Positions 46,380-55,702 of a DNA stretch of 56,600 nucleotides are shown here, piece after piece (position 1 is the stretch's first letter; every line of letters begins with the position of its first letter). The DNA is from Gammaproteobacteria bacterium (lineage in GTDB: Bacteria; Pseudomonadota; Gammaproteobacteria; Enterobacterales; Alteromonadaceae). The notes under the pieces were generated by a model, which saw only the letters and a list, made by a program, of their open reading frames with translations, had not been told where the DNA came from and made no database searches. Location of the stretch: assembly GCA_017302255.1 (NCBI GenBank), contig JAFLDV010000030.1, positions 1 through 56,600 of the forward strand, written 5' to 3'. A program made the position numbers and the translations under genes.

Positions 46380-46757
46380 CAGTTGCGGATGTAAACAGAG
46401 CACCGCGGAACGTCGGGCAAACAGCTAAGTCTGCTTGCGTTTAAATTAGGCCAGCCATCGACCAAGATGGGCTGGCCTTTTTGTTTTTAAACCGCTGTAA
46501 ATCCTACAACCTGAGGTTCCATCCGCATCCAGGTTGAGCTGCGACTAGCAGCTACGACTGTTAGATACCCTATACGAAAACTGCTAGGCCAGCAGTCTTT
46601 GCCAGCAACCGATTTTTCTCTCCTACCGTTTATCCGCCAAATTGACAGTTTGCTCCCGAAAACAACCGATTGTCGCCTGGGCCAGCAGAGTCGTTTTTTT
46701 GCTTTTACTATGTTCATCATCAAGTGACGCAAACTACTAATTGCAAGGGAAATAAAC
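46380..46757. other. Intergenic region before the ABC operon
   Basis: These 378 bp hold the lipoprotein terminator, a short hairpin CTGCT-AGGCC-AGCAG near 46580-46596 and a TTGACA near 46641 that could be a -35 box for the operon. The minus-strand ORF crossing it lacks a ribosome site and family signature. Confidence 0.5.
46448..46485 (+). terminator. Intrinsic terminator after the lipoprotein gene
   Basis: AGGCCAGCCATC pairs with GATGGGCTGGCCT (one bulge) and is followed by TTTTGTTTTT. Confidence 0.88.
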
Positions 46758-47399
46758 ATGAACACATCAATCAAAAACACGATTCTTCCATTCACAATGC
46801 TGGCGTTAATCACGTCTGGTGCGGTTCTCGCAAATGATATCCCTGCTGAGGTCATGGCAGATTATCAAGCCGGTGTACAAGGTGATGCGGCAGCAAATGC
46901 TCGGGCAATTAACGCTTTATCTGAGTTGCAAAAACAGCAGCCAAAAGATGCATTGACTATTGGTTTGTTGGGCAGCAGCGAAACCGCCGGAGCGCGTTAT
47001 GCCGACCAACCATGGGAAAAAATGCAGCTCAGCGAAAAGGGTTTAGCGAAGTTGGATAAGTCGCTGATTTTAGTTAGAAAGCAACCGACGGATGCCGCTT
47101 CTGCTGCAGTGCAAATGCAGATCAACGTGACAGCAGGTTGCACTTTTATCAGCGTACCTCCGATGTTTAATCGCTTCGACCAAGGCTACCGTTTACTAGA
47201 AACCACAGTCAATTCAGCTGGTTTCTCACACTCACCAGCACGTGCTCAAGTGAAAGCTTATATGTGTGCAGCACAAGCAGCGGTGCAACAGGGTGATAAA
47301 CAAAAAGCGGCTGAATACTTACAACAAATTGTGACGCTGGCACCGCAAGGTCCGCATCTGGCGATGGTTGACCAACTAAAAGCAAAAATCGGGGAGTAA
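46758..47399 (+). CDS. Exported TPR-like protein of an ABC transporter operon
   Basis: The 213-residue protein has a signal peptide (ends near GAVLA) and a helical mature part with TPR-like repeats (AAVQQGDKQKAAEYLQQIVTLAP at the end). It contains two Cys that could form a disulfide (VTAGCTFIS, AYMCAAQ). The start follows an AAGGGAAA ribosome site. It precedes the ABC ATPase by 4 nt, so it is likely the periplasmic partner of that transporter. No named family is recognised. Confidence 0.78.
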   Translation: MNTSIKNTILPFTMLALITSGAVLANDIPAEVMADYQAGVQGDAAANARAINALSELQKQQPKDALTIGLLGSSETAGARYADQPWEKMQLSEKGLAKLDKSLILVRKQPTDAASAAVQMQINVTAGCTFISVPPMFNRFDQGYRLLETTVNSAGFSHSPARAQVKAYMCAAQAAVQQGDKQKAAEYLQQIVTLAPQGPHLAMVDQLKAKIGE

Positions 47400-47403
47400 T
47401 CAG

Positions 47404-48099
47404 ATGCTGCGCTTTGCCAATTTAACCAAGTCCTACCTGACCGGGACCACAGAAGTTCAGGCGCTGAAAGGTGTGAGTGCTCATATTGAACAAGGATCAA
47501 CTGTCGCGTTGTGTGGTCCATCGGGCAGTGGTAAGTCAACTTTGTTAAACATCTGCGGCTTATTAGACCCAGATTATCAAGGCGAATTGTACCTTGGTGG
47601 TGAATTGGTTCCGGCAAATGCACAGGCATTAACTTCCATCCGCCGTGAGAAAATAGGATTTATCTTTCAAAGATATAACCTAATTCCAGTGATGTCGGCT
47701 TTTGAAAATATTGAATACCCGCTGCTGATGTTAGGCATTTCAAAAGCGGAGCGTTATGAGCGGGTCGCTCGCATGATTGACGCGGTTGGGCTTGGCAAAT
47801 TTGCCAAGCAACGACCAGACCGCCTCTCTGGTGGTCAGCAACAACGAGTTGCCATCGCCAGAGCGTTAGTGAAAGAACCACGGTTAGTTATTGCAGATGA
47901 ACCAACCGCGAATTTAGATACGCCGACCGCACATTTAGTCATTGATCTAATGCGTGATTTAGGCAGAGAAGTTGGCAGTACTTTTATTATAGCTACCCAC
48001 GATCACCGCATGACAGACCGCTGCGATCGGGTAATTGAACTGAGCGACGGCCATTTAACAGAACAAACAAAACCAGCATTGCAGCTGGCCTGGGGGTAA
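47404..48099 (+). CDS. MacB/LolD-type ABC transporter ATPase
   Basis: The 231-residue ATPase has Walker A GPSGSGKST, the Q-loop in FIFQRYNLIPVMSAFENI, the signature LSGGQQQRVAIARAL, Walker B LVIADEPTANLD and the H-switch in IIATHDHRM. The pattern is that of the MacB/LolD/FtsE group that drives mechanotransmission permeases rather than ordinary import. It is 3 nt before its permease gene. Confidence 0.93.
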   Translation: MLRFANLTKSYLTGTTEVQALKGVSAHIEQGSTVALCGPSGSGKSTLLNICGLLDPDYQGELYLGGELVPANAQALTSIRREKIGFIFQRYNLIPVMSAFENIEYPLLMLGISKAERYERVARMIDAVGLGKFAKQRPDRLSGGQQQRVAIARALVKEPRLVIADEPTANLDTPTAHLVIDLMRDLGREVGSTFIIATHDHRMTDRCDRVIELSDGHLTEQTKPALQLAWG

Positions 48100-48102
48100 A
48101 TC

Positions 48103-49320
48103 ATGCGTTGGGTCCACTTTGCTTTTTTGAACGTGTTACGGAATGGTCGTCGGTCGTTCTTCACCATTTTGGTCACTGCGATTGCGATGACCGCGATTTT
48201 AGTGAGTAGTGGTTTTGCGTTGTTTACCTACCATTCGTTGGCAGAAAAAGCGGCGCGTGATGAAGGGAACCTAACCATCACGCACCCAAGATTCTTCACT
48301 GATGAAGAAGATGTGCCGATGCAATATGGCCTGAGCAATTTTGAACATATCCGCGACGAATTGTTGGTGGATGATGAAGTGAAAGCAGTGCTACCTCGCA
48401 TCAATTTAAGTGGCTTGGTCAGCAACGGCGAAAAGACTGCGATTTTCTTAGGTCTTGGTGTTGAAGCAAGCGAATTCCAGGTGAAAGGGCCATTTTTGAA
48501 TATGTTAGCGGGTTCGCCATTAAGCGGAGTCACTAGTGATGATGCGGTACCAGAAGTCGTGTTGGCCCAAGGTTTAGCGCAGAGCATGAAAGCAAAAGTT
48601 GGTGACAACATCACGCTAATGGCAACGACCACAGATGGTGCGCTCAATGCCTTCGATTTTGTGGTCAAGGGGATTTATACCACTGGTGTGCCTGATTTAG
48701 ATAAGCGTCAACTGTACATCGACCTGGCAAGTGCGAAATCGTTAATCAACACCGAGAAAGTCAGTAGCGTTGCGGTATATCTGTTCGATTTGGACAAAAC
48801 GACTGAGAAATTAGCAAGTGTCGCCGCTTTAGATAATACAGTTGCAGTGACTCCTTGGTGGCAACGTGCGTTTTACTTCCAATCTGTGCAAGCTTTGTAT
48901 AACCGGATCTTTGGTTTGTTAGGTGTGATGATGGTGTTACTGGTGTTCTTCTCGATTTCAAACACCATGAGCATGACTGTGACAGAACGCACCCGTGAAA
49001 TTGGTACCATCGCAGCAATGGGTTGTTACCGTGGTGAAATTATTCGTAACTTCCTGATGGAAGCTGGCATTATCGGTATTGCCGGCGCTATCGCCGGGGT
49101 TGTTATCGCAGGGATTGTCACTTGGGCACTGTTAGTTTTAGGTTTGGAAATGCCGCCACCACCAGGCAGCAGCCAAGGTTACCCGTTAACGATTGAGTTC
49201 TCTTGGCCGTTAGCTTTGATCACCAGCGCTATCCTGACTTTAGTCTGCGTGCTGGCAGCGTTGAAAGCAACGTGGCAAGGGTGTAACAAAACCATCACTG
49301 ATGCGCTGAGTTATGTGTAA
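48103..49320 (+). CDS. FtsX/MacB-type ABC transporter permease
   Basis: The 405-residue inner-membrane protein has one helix at about 20-42, a large periplasmic domain (about 50-270) and three C-terminal helices (about 275-300, 320-350, 365-390), the LolC/MacB/FtsX topology. The ISNTMSMTVTERTREIGTIAAMG block is the coupling-helix signature of the group. With the ATPase and the exported TPR protein it forms a three-gene unit that could extract lipoproteins or move a peptide or signal across the envelope. Substrate unknown. Confidence 0.9.
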   Translation: MRWVHFAFLNVLRNGRRSFFTILVTAIAMTAILVSSGFALFTYHSLAEKAARDEGNLTITHPRFFTDEEDVPMQYGLSNFEHIRDELLVDDEVKAVLPRINLSGLVSNGEKTAIFLGLGVEASEFQVKGPFLNMLAGSPLSGVTSDDAVPEVVLAQGLAQSMKAKVGDNITLMATTTDGALNAFDFVVKGIYTTGVPDLDKRQLYIDLASAKSLINTEKVSSVAVYLFDLDKTTEKLASVAALDNTVAVTPWWQRAFYFQSVQALYNRIFGLLGVMMVLLVFFSISNTMSMTVTERTREIGTIAAMGCYRGEIIRNFLMEAGIIGIAGAIAGVVIAGIVTWALLVLGLEMPPPPGSSQGYPLTIEFSWPLALITSAILTLVCVLAALKATWQGCNKTITDALSYV

Positions 49321-49351
49321 TTAGGACGAAGCAAAGTAATCTCACAGAAAC

Positions 49352-49379
49352 CGCGGCGACCTGCCGCGTTTTCTTTTTG
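49352..49379 (+). terminator. Terminator of the ABC operon
   Basis: CGCGGC-GACCT-GCCGCG followed by TTTTCTTTTT. Confidence 0.85.
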
Positions 49380-49564
49380 CGTCAATGACTAAGCATTGTT
49401 TGCTGCGCTTTACACATTGGTAATATCTTGCAAACGTTTAAGGGTTGCTTTTAGCGCGAACAAAATTTAGCATTGACAGAATAATCATAAAATTCATTAA
49501 CTTTTAACAATCGCCTGTCAGGATCCAAAATAAGGGTCCGTCCCGGTATTCCTACAACTGATCA

Positions 49565-49577
49565 CCTGCGAAGCAGG
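49565..49577 (+). repeat. Short leader hairpin before the CadC-like gene
   Basis: CCTGC-GAA-GCAGG followed by ATTTTAT lies 42 bp before the gene start. It could be a weak attenuator. The rest of the 298-bp gap is AT-rich, with TTGACA near 49474. Confidence 0.35.
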
Positions 49578-49618
49578 ATTTTATCAACCACTGGGGCTTT
49601 GTAAGTTGTATCCGGACT

Positions 49619-51799
49619 ATGAGAATTTATAAGACCGAAAACTGGACTTTCAACGAAAATAATCAAGAGCTTATTTTTGCCGACGGCACTGTTCGGCAAT
49701 TACCCTCTCGCTTGAGTCGTTGTTTAAAAACTCTGTTGGATGCCAAGGGCGAAACGGTTGATTATGACCAGTTGCTGCAAGTCGTCTGGGGAACCTCCTT
49801 TCGCGATGCTAGTACCATTTCTTCGGTAATTTCGGAATTACGCAAACTGTTGGGTTGCGGGCAATCTGACAAAAAATTTATCGTCACTGTGCCAAAAAAA
49901 GGTTACCGCTTTTTGGGTTATGACACTGGTAGTTGGGTTGAACACCAAGAACATGCTTCGGAAATACCACATCAAGGTAAAAACAGTCTGTTAGAGCCTG
50001 TGGAATTGCAACTAAGGCCTGAATTGGCAATTGCTGCTGACGCGCAACCCATATTCAGTTCGCAATTAGCATCTGCCATGTTGCTTGATCCAACGAGCCA
50101 AGCACGACGCCGCTGGTTTGGTCTCTCTATCGTGCTGACCTTGTTATTGCTTGCAATGTTTTCATTGCCACTCATTTTTAAAAGTAACGAACAGACCGAT
50201 CTAGTCTTAGCTAATGTGCCAGTGCAGTATCAGCAACAACGCATTCTAACTTTTGAACCGGGACGAGAGGCTGAATTTGATGTCAGCTTTAATCAACAAT
50301 GGTTGGCGTATGTGCAAGAGCAAAATAATCAAAAACGGATTATTTTGAAGCACTTACCAACTGGGAATTTATCATATTTGCCAGGGCAAACTGGGGCTGA
50401 GCTCACCTCGCCAACCTTTTCTCCAGATGCAACCACATTGTTATATCAGCGCCATCAGCCAAGTGGCTGCGAAGTGTGGCAAATGCAATTAAATCAACAG
50501 GGTGTGGTTGCTGATTCCGCGAGAAAGCTGACAGATTGTGGCATCGGAGAAGCTTGGTCAACCTTGGCATATTCACCAGATGGCACCAGTATTATCTTTG
50601 CTCGCAATGATAAAGTTTCTGAACCATTTCGTTTATTTAGACGCGACTTGCAAACGGGTTATGAGCGCAATATCACTTCGCCATCGTCCTCTGGTCGCGG
50701 AGATTATTCCTTTGCATTATCGCCGGATGGCGCTCAGTTAGCCTTTATTCGCAACGAGCATTGGAAAGCGTCGACCGTTTGGCTACTGCATTTAGCCAGT
50801 GGTGAAACCAAGCAGTTGTTTTCACGGCCTTATCTGATGTACCGCTTAAGCTGGCTCGATGACCGGCAACTGGTGTATACCAGCCCAGAACAAAAAGTCT
50901 ATGGCTTTGATTTAGCCGTGAATCAGCACCAAGTGCTGGCCACTTTGGCTGAGCCAGTGAATTACCCGCTGATCCGCGAGCAAAATCTCTATCTGACTCA
51001 AGGCCGCAGCACCTTAGCTCGATTGTGGCAATTGGATTTGGCAACAGGGGCCTTGCAAACTTTGACCGATAGTCAATATATCGACCGCGATCCGGCGCCG
51101 AGCCATAACGGTTCAACCTATTTTATTTCGAACCGCTCAGGGACCAGCGCGATCTGGCAATTGGACGCCCAAGGCTTACGCCAGTTACCGCCAATCCCGG
51201 TTGGAAGTGAACTAAAAAACCTACGAGATTTAAGCGATGATTCCCTATTGGGTTTGCTGGATGGACGGCTAGTACGTATCGACAAAACCAGCACGCAATT
51301 GCAATTTTTGACGGATAAAGCCCAGCAAATTGATAGTTTTTCGCTATCGCCACAGCGCGATAAGGTATTGTTTTCACACGAACTTAATGAAGTTTGGTTT
51401 TTGGAGCAGTTCAATATTTCCGAACAGCAGCTAGATTTGCTTGGGATCCAAGGATTTACCGCACATTTTTGGCAAGGTGATTTGCTGTACACCAAGTTTC
51501 GTCAACCTGGGCTTTGGCGCTATAACTTAAAACAAGGCGCAGAAACATTGTATGTAGCTGATTTTGAGAGCTATGCGGCAAGCAGCTGGGCTATCGCAGG
51601 CGAGCTACTGATTAATACCGCACCTGGCAAGTTACAGATCTATCGTATGCAACCAAACTCTGGTGAGTTGATCCGAGAAATTCAACTCAAAGGTAGCGCT
51701 AGAAATCTGGTGTGTAGTGAAAAGCATTGTACCTTAGATATTTTTGGCAGTGGCGAGACTGAAGTTATTCAGCTCACCCCCGCCAAAAATAATGATTAA
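49619..51799 (+). CDS. CadC/ToxR-like membrane regulator with beta-propeller sensor
   Basis: The 726-residue protein has an N-terminal OmpR-type winged helix (about 1-100, with LLQVVWGTSFRDASTISSVIS and VPKKGYRFLGY), a linker, one membrane helix (about 169-190) and a large periplasmic part of TolB/PD40-like blades (FSPDATTLLYQR, YSPDGTSIIFAR, LSPDGAQLAFIR and others). It binds DNA while embedded in the inner membrane and senses something in the periplasm. It follows the ABC operon on the same strand after a terminator, so it may control that operon. The stop overlaps the convergent 2TM gene by 4 bp. Confidence 0.88.
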   Translation: MRIYKTENWTFNENNQELIFADGTVRQLPSRLSRCLKTLLDAKGETVDYDQLLQVVWGTSFRDASTISSVISELRKLLGCGQSDKKFIVTVPKKGYRFLGYDTGSWVEHQEHASEIPHQGKNSLLEPVELQLRPELAIAADAQPIFSSQLASAMLLDPTSQARRRWFGLSIVLTLLLLAMFSLPLIFKSNEQTDLVLANVPVQYQQQRILTFEPGREAEFDVSFNQQWLAYVQEQNNQKRIILKHLPTGNLSYLPGQTGAELTSPTFSPDATTLLYQRHQPSGCEVWQMQLNQQGVVADSARKLTDCGIGEAWSTLAYSPDGTSIIFARNDKVSEPFRLFRRDLQTGYERNITSPSSSGRGDYSFALSPDGAQLAFIRNEHWKASTVWLLHLASGETKQLFSRPYLMYRLSWLDDRQLVYTSPEQKVYGFDLAVNQHQVLATLAEPVNYPLIREQNLYLTQGRSTLARLWQLDLATGALQTLTDSQYIDRDPAPSHNGSTYFISNRSGTSAIWQLDAQGLRQLPPIPVGSELKNLRDLSDDSLLGLLDGRLVRIDKTSTQLQFLTDKAQQIDSFSLSPQRDKVLFSHELNEVWFLEQFNISEQQLDLLGIQGFTAHFWQGDLLYTKFRQPGLWRYNLKQGAETLYVADFESYAASSWAIAGELLINTAPGKLQIYRMQPNSGELIREIQLKGSARNLVCSEKHCTLDIFGSGETEVIQLTPAKNND

Positions 51800-52065
51800 C
51801 GTCGTTGTTTTGCCAAACGTTTTTCAACCTGGCGTTGCTCCCATTCCTTGCCGAATAGGTTAAAGCCATCAAAGGTATTAATACCGTGCATCACGATGCC
51901 AATACCCCAGCCCGCGGCTGGCCACAATGCCCACAGATAGCCCGGTGATAGCAGAATATTTGCCGTTAGTAACAAGCCGACAATCACCCCGTACTGGATC
52001 AAGTGGGAATAAAAAGATTTCACCCCTTGAACATATCTCACTGCCGCCATTTCTTGATTGTGCAT
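51796..52065 (-). CDS. Small 2TM-domain membrane protein
   Basis: The 89-residue protein has two hydrophobic helices (YGVIVGLLLTANILLS and LWALWPAAGWGIGIVMHGI) and a charged C-terminus (KEWEQRQVEKRLAKQRR). It matches the 2TM-domain family often fused to or next to histidine kinases. AGGAG lies 6 nt before the ATG. It lies 27 bp after the PanE-like gene on the same strand and may be the last gene of that cluster. Function unknown. Confidence 0.8.
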   Translation of the reverse strand: MHNQEMAAVRYVQGVKSFYSHLIQYGVIVGLLLTANILLSPGYLWALWPAAGWGIGIVMHGINTFDGFNLFGKEWEQRQVEKRLAKQRR

Positions 52066-52092
52066 AATAAACTCCTAGTAATATCAAATGGT

Positions 52093-53046
52093 TTAGCAAG
52101 CATGATTCGCTTGCTGTAAATACACCGCGGCGCGACTGTAGGCCGCAGTGAGTAAAGGCACATCGAGATCTTGCGCATTCGCTTGGCGCAGCATTTCGCC
52201 AAATAACGCATCGGCTTCAATCTGCCGTTTTGCTTGCATGTCTTTGTACATCGAAGCGCTAAAACGCGATTGCGGATTTAAAAAGGCATCTTTGGCCAGT
52301 TTGTCGGCACGTCGACTGACAGCAAAACCACAAGCTGCGGCAACACTTTGACATTCGGCGAGCAAGCGTTGCACCACTTGCTGACCTTGGGCAGTTTGGT
52401 TGATTTGGCCGATATCGCCTTGCAACAAACAAGTTGCACCGGCCAAAGTATTAATAAACACAAACTTTTCCCAAAGTTCTTGCACAATGTTGCTGCTATC
52501 GCGCACTACAAAACCACCTTGCTGCAGCGTGCTCAGCAGTTGCTGATATTGCGTGTCATGCTTCAACAAGTCAGAGGTATTCTCTGACGTGCCTTGATAA
52601 TGACCGAGCGTCAGTTCATGGATTTGATTGAGATGGCAGATCTCGCCACGCTCGCCAAGCACTGCACTGATGTTGCAATACCCAGCGAGTAAGTGCGCTT
52701 GCGGTAGTGCACTTTGCAATTGAGCATAATGGGCAAGGCCGTTAAGTAGCGGCAGCACCAGGCAATGTTCGGGCAGCGATTTTGCCAAGACTTCCAAACA
52801 TGCGGCCAAGTCATAAGCTTTGCAGCACAGCAGCACTACATCAGCCGCAGGCAGCGGCTGATCAATAGTGCAACTGGTAACAGGGATGTGCACATCGCCA
52901 CGGGGACTTTGGATCTGTAACCCATGTTGTTTGAGTTGTTGCTGCCGAGCGGCGCGGACTAAAAAGGTCACATCGACGCCATTTGCCGCCATCCGTCCAC
53001 CAAAGTAGCCACCAACAGCGCCACAACCGACCACCAGCACTTTCAT
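52093..53046 (-). CDS. Ketopantoate reductase family protein (PanE/ApbA-like)
   Basis: The 317-residue NADPH-dependent reductase has a Rossmann GCGAVGGYFGG motif near residue 7 and the ApbA C-terminal helical domain (LWEKFVFINTLAGATCL, then ASMYKDMQAKRQIEADALFG). The Lys/Glu pair expected in ketopantoate reductase is compatible with the sequence (KFVFIN; SMYKDM). It may be the true panE for pantothenate, or a paralogue that reduces a keto acid in the surrounding cluster. AAGGAC lies 6 nt before the chosen ATG; an upstream 17-codon extension is less likely. Confidence 0.85.
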   Translation of the reverse strand: MKVLVVGCGAVGGYFGGRMAANGVDVTFLVRAARQQQLKQHGLQIQSPRGDVHIPVTSCTIDQPLPAADVVLLCCKAYDLAACLEVLAKSLPEHCLVLPLLNGLAHYAQLQSALPQAHLLAGYCNISAVLGERGEICHLNQIHELTLGHYQGTSENTSDLLKHDTQYQQLLSTLQQGGFVVRDSSNIVQELWEKFVFINTLAGATCLLQGDIGQINQTAQGQQVVQRLLAECQSVAAACGFAVSRRADKLAKDAFLNPQSRFSASMYKDMQAKRQIEADALFGEMLRQANAQDLDVPLLTAAYSRAAVYLQQANHAC

Positions 53047-53056
53047 TGCGATGTCC

Positions 53057-53398
53057 TTAGCGTGCAGCTTGTTGCTGATAAGCAGCAAGTAGCGCAAACA
53101 CCGGAATACCTTCGATGCTCATGCCTTCATAGTTGCAGCTGCGGATGGCAAAGTTGTGCAAGTTTGCTTCCGACAACGACGATCCGGCCAAATTAACCCG
53201 TTTTAATTGCGAATTTTGGCAGGAAACTTGTTCAAGCGAAGAATCATCTAAATTCACTTTGGTTAACGCCGAGCCGGCAAAATTTACCTGATTTAGCTGT
53301 GAGTTTTTCGCTTCGACTTCGTCGAATTGGCTGGCCGACATGTCAACATTTAACAATGCTAAGCTGTGTTCGCAGTTTTCTAATTTAATGGTGTTCAT
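53057..53398 (-). CDS. Pentapeptide-repeat protein
   Basis: This 113-residue protein has tandem A(N/S)L-type five-residue units (SQLNQVNFAGSALTKVNLDD, then SSLEQVSCQNSQLKRVNLAG, SSLSEANLHN) that would build a right-handed beta helix. It ends in SIEGIPVFALLAAYQ, a tail seen in other pentapeptide proteins. It lies between the ATP-grasp gene (11 nt) and the PanE-like gene (10 nt) in one transcription unit. Such proteins can mimic DNA or act as scaffolds; a self-resistance role in a biosynthetic locus is possible but unproven. Confidence 0.78.
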   Translation of the reverse strand: MNTIKLENCEHSLALLNVDMSASQFDEVEAKNSQLNQVNFAGSALTKVNLDDSSLEQVSCQNSQLKRVNLAGSSLSEANLHNFAIRSCNYEGMSIEGIPVFALLAAYQQQAAR

Positions 53399-53409
53399 GA
53401 ATCGCTTCC

Positions 53410-54639
53410 TTAAATGCAGTTTAATTGCAGTTTTTGATTAAAAGTGTGGTAAATCTCGCGCCAGTTTTGGTCAAAGTCATCGCCATCGACTGAGTCGAAA
53501 ATGAATAAGCCTTGGAAGTCAGTGCAATGGGCTGCCGCAGCGCTGAATTTGCCGGCACTGACATCAATTTGGCGTAACTGAATATTGCTCTTGGCAAAAT
53601 CTTGTGGGGCTGCAGAACTAACCACAAAGCCAGATAAATGGCTGCGAATGCCGATAAGTCCGGCCAAATGTTGTGGTTTAGAGCTTGGTGTTGGGATTAA
53701 TTCTGGCTGTTCAGCCGCTAAAGCCAAGGCGGCGAAGTTGTAGTTAATGCCAAACTGCGATTCAATCATCCAAACGATGCCACCACCGCCTGGGCGCAGC
53801 CCGACTTCAACAAACACAATTTCGCCTTTGGGAGTGACAAAACACTCTAAATGGGTCACACCCTGCTGCAGTTGTAGCGCTTGGTTCACTTCATTGGAGT
53901 GGGCAATGAGTCTTTGTTTAAGCTCTTCATTTTCAACGATAACACTGACAAATGGCGCACCTGAACTGAACTCAATATTGCTCATTCCTGGCAGATATGC
54001 GGCGGCGGCAGTCAGTTGGGCAATGCCATCAATGACGAGAGCATTGACGTGATATAAGTCCCCTTCAATGAATTCTTCGGCCTCAAACTCTTCGAGTTCG
54101 GACATATGTTGCTGTTCCCAAAGCGCCAGCTCATCTTCTCGAGTGATAAAAACCACTTGCTTGCTGCCAAGGCCATCGACAGGCTTAATCACTAAGCGAC
54201 CATAATGTTGCAGCAAACGACGAACAGTTTGAGTTTCGCTGCAAGAGACAAATTGTGGAACTCTGATCCCCGCAGCCATCAGTTGTTGCTTCATCCGCAC
54301 TTTGTTGCGAAACCAGCTCGCTTGCTCCGGTTGCATGCCTGCAAGCCCTAGCAACTGGCGCAACTCGGCGGCTAGCTCGACGTTGGATTCATCCAATGTG
54401 GTGACACCATCGAATTGATATTGCTGATGAAGTTGTAAAACTTGCTGTTTCAGTTGCTCATCGTCTTTCCAGCGCACGGTTTCCAAAATCTCAGCGCCCG
54501 GCAGCGACTCAAACTGCGCGCGATTACCGCGGTCGACCAACAACACACAACGGCAAGGCAGTTGGCTTAAAATGGATTTTTGTTGCAAATCATAGAAGGT
54601 CCGGGCATCACCACGCACCAAAATCAATAGGGTTTTCAT
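53410..54639 (-). CDS. ATP-grasp ligase
   Basis: The 409-residue enzyme has the ATP-grasp layout: an N-terminal Rossmann-like part (about 1-105), an ATP-binding region with RLVIKPVDGLGSKQV and EEFIEGDLYHVNALV, and a C-terminal metal-binding region with LECFVTPKGEIVFVEVGLRPGGG. Such enzymes join a carboxylate to an amine or thiol through an acyl-phosphate. The substrate is unknown; it resembles amino-acid/peptide ligases of secondary metabolism more than housekeeping ones. It is in the middle of the minus-strand cluster, 9 nt after the membrane protein gene. Confidence 0.87.
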   Translation of the reverse strand: MKTLLILVRGDARTFYDLQQKSILSQLPCRCVLLVDRGNRAQFESLPGAEILETVRWKDDEQLKQQVLQLHQQYQFDGVTTLDESNVELAAELRQLLGLAGMQPEQASWFRNKVRMKQQLMAAGIRVPQFVSCSETQTVRRLLQHYGRLVIKPVDGLGSKQVVFITREDELALWEQQHMSELEEFEAEEFIEGDLYHVNALVIDGIAQLTAAAAYLPGMSNIEFSSGAPFVSVIVENEELKQRLIAHSNEVNQALQLQQGVTHLECFVTPKGEIVFVEVGLRPGGGGIVWMIESQFGINYNFAALALAAEQPELIPTPSSKPQHLAGLIGIRSHLSGFVVSSAAPQDFAKSNIQLRQIDVSAGKFSAAAAHCTDFQGLFIFDSVDGDDFDQNWREIYHTFNQKLQLNCI

Positions 54640-54648
54640 AGCGCTTCC

Positions 54649-55212
54649 TTAAGATTGAGCAGTTGCCATTTTCGCCATGGCTTGACTGCGGTAGTAGTTC
54701 GGATATTTATCACTTAGCACAATGACGCAGGCCAACGAGCAGTATGTGCAAGCCAGACTGAGCCACGGGAATTGATGTTCGGCTAGCATGACCAAGCCGT
54801 TAAAGGCAAAGCCCGCACACCAAAACAACGCGATATGGCGATTTATCGTCATAAAGATTGGGTGTTCCCAGTATTCCGACGGGGTATGCAGTCGGGCATG
54901 GGTTAACGTAAAGGGTTTTCCTACCAACACGGTCAGCAGCGCAGTAATCGCGAACAGGCCGTAGCAAATAGGGGCGGCATATACAATGCCGTAATAGGAA
55001 TATTGAAAATAACTGTTTAGAAACAAAGCGCTAAACACAATGGTTGACATCCATGACAGCGGATTGCCGGCCTTAAGATAAGTCCAACCAAACCAAGTCT
55101 GCAGCAGGAAAAAGCTGATCCAAGCAAGATTGATAAGCTCTAAACTGCCAAAACGCAGCACCATACTAAAGACAAACCAAGGCCCAATGCCGAGCAATAA
55201 TTTACGCAGCAT
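54649..55212 (-). CDS. Polytopic membrane protein of the cluster, unknown family
   Basis: The 187-residue protein has about five or six hydrophobic helices (GIGPWFVFSMVLRFG, LINLAWISFFLLQTWFGWTYL, IVFSALFLNSYF, GIVYAAPICYGLFAITALLT, HIALFWCAGFAFNGLVML, ACTYCSLACVIVL). No family recognised. The start at MLRKLL is preferred: GGAG lies 9 nt upstream inside the end of the hotdog gene, and the two overlap by 11 bp. It might be an acyltransferase-like enzyme, transporter or anchor for the pathway. Confidence 0.75.
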   Translation of the reverse strand: MLRKLLLGIGPWFVFSMVLRFGSLELINLAWISFFLLQTWFGWTYLKAGNPLSWMSTIVFSALFLNSYFQYSYYGIVYAAPICYGLFAITALLTVLVGKPFTLTHARLHTPSEYWEHPIFMTINRHIALFWCAGFAFNGLVMLAEHQFPWLSLACTYCSLACVIVLSDKYPNYYRSQAMAKMATAQS

Positions 55213-55666
55213 GATGGCTTGCTCCAGCTTGACTGGCAGCAATAATGCCTTTGCACAACAAGCCAACTTGTCCCTGACTGATACTAAATTGCCACCCTTG
55301 GGCATGCGCCTGGAACTGGCAGCAGTAATCGGTGCCGGGTAACATCGGCTTTTGCAGACGCAGATTACGCAGCTGCCATGCGCCGACCAACAAACCTTTT
55401 TCCGCCAACAAATGACGCACTAATCCCAAAATCAATGAGGCTGGTGCGACAGCAAAACCAGGAAAATGCTCTGCAAGTAATGGACACTCGGCATTTAGGT
55501 CAAAAGTAAAACTAAAAGAACTGTTCGCCAGCTCTAGACTAGCAGCGCTCAATTCAGCGCTGTCAGCCCAGCGGCCGCCGCTAAATAAACTGCCTGCCGC
55601 AGCTTCTGCTGCAGGTCGACAAAATGGCGTACTAAACAACAACGCCGGTTCTGGGTGGATAGTCAT
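55202..55666 (-). CDS. FabZ/ApeI-like hotdog-fold protein
   Basis: The 154-residue protein has the hotdog pattern CPLLAEHFPGFAVAPASLIL that mirrors the FxGHFPGxPVxPGV motif of FabZ, keeping the His of HFPG. The catalytic Glu/Asp of the second FabZ site lies in the following helix (LGLVRHLLAEKG) and is not clearly conserved. It is probably a 3-hydroxyacyl-ACP dehydratase-like or thioester-binding protein. Start chosen with GGAG 8 nt upstream. It overlaps the membrane protein gene. Confidence 0.75.
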   Translation of the reverse strand: MTIHPEPALLFSTPFCRPAAEAAAGSLFSGGRWADSAELSAASLELANSSFSFTFDLNAECPLLAEHFPGFAVAPASLILGLVRHLLAEKGLLVGAWQLRNLRLQKPMLPGTDYCCQFQAHAQGWQFSISQGQVGLLCKGIIAASQAGASHHAA

Positions 55667-55702
55667 ATCGGGTTCTCCAATTTGCGTGGGCAAAACATAG
55701 AA

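Noticed and set aside
46487-46855. Minus-strand ORF of 122 codons before the ABC operon
   Set aside because: It overlaps the signal peptide of the operon's first gene and lacks a ribosome site or recognisable domain.
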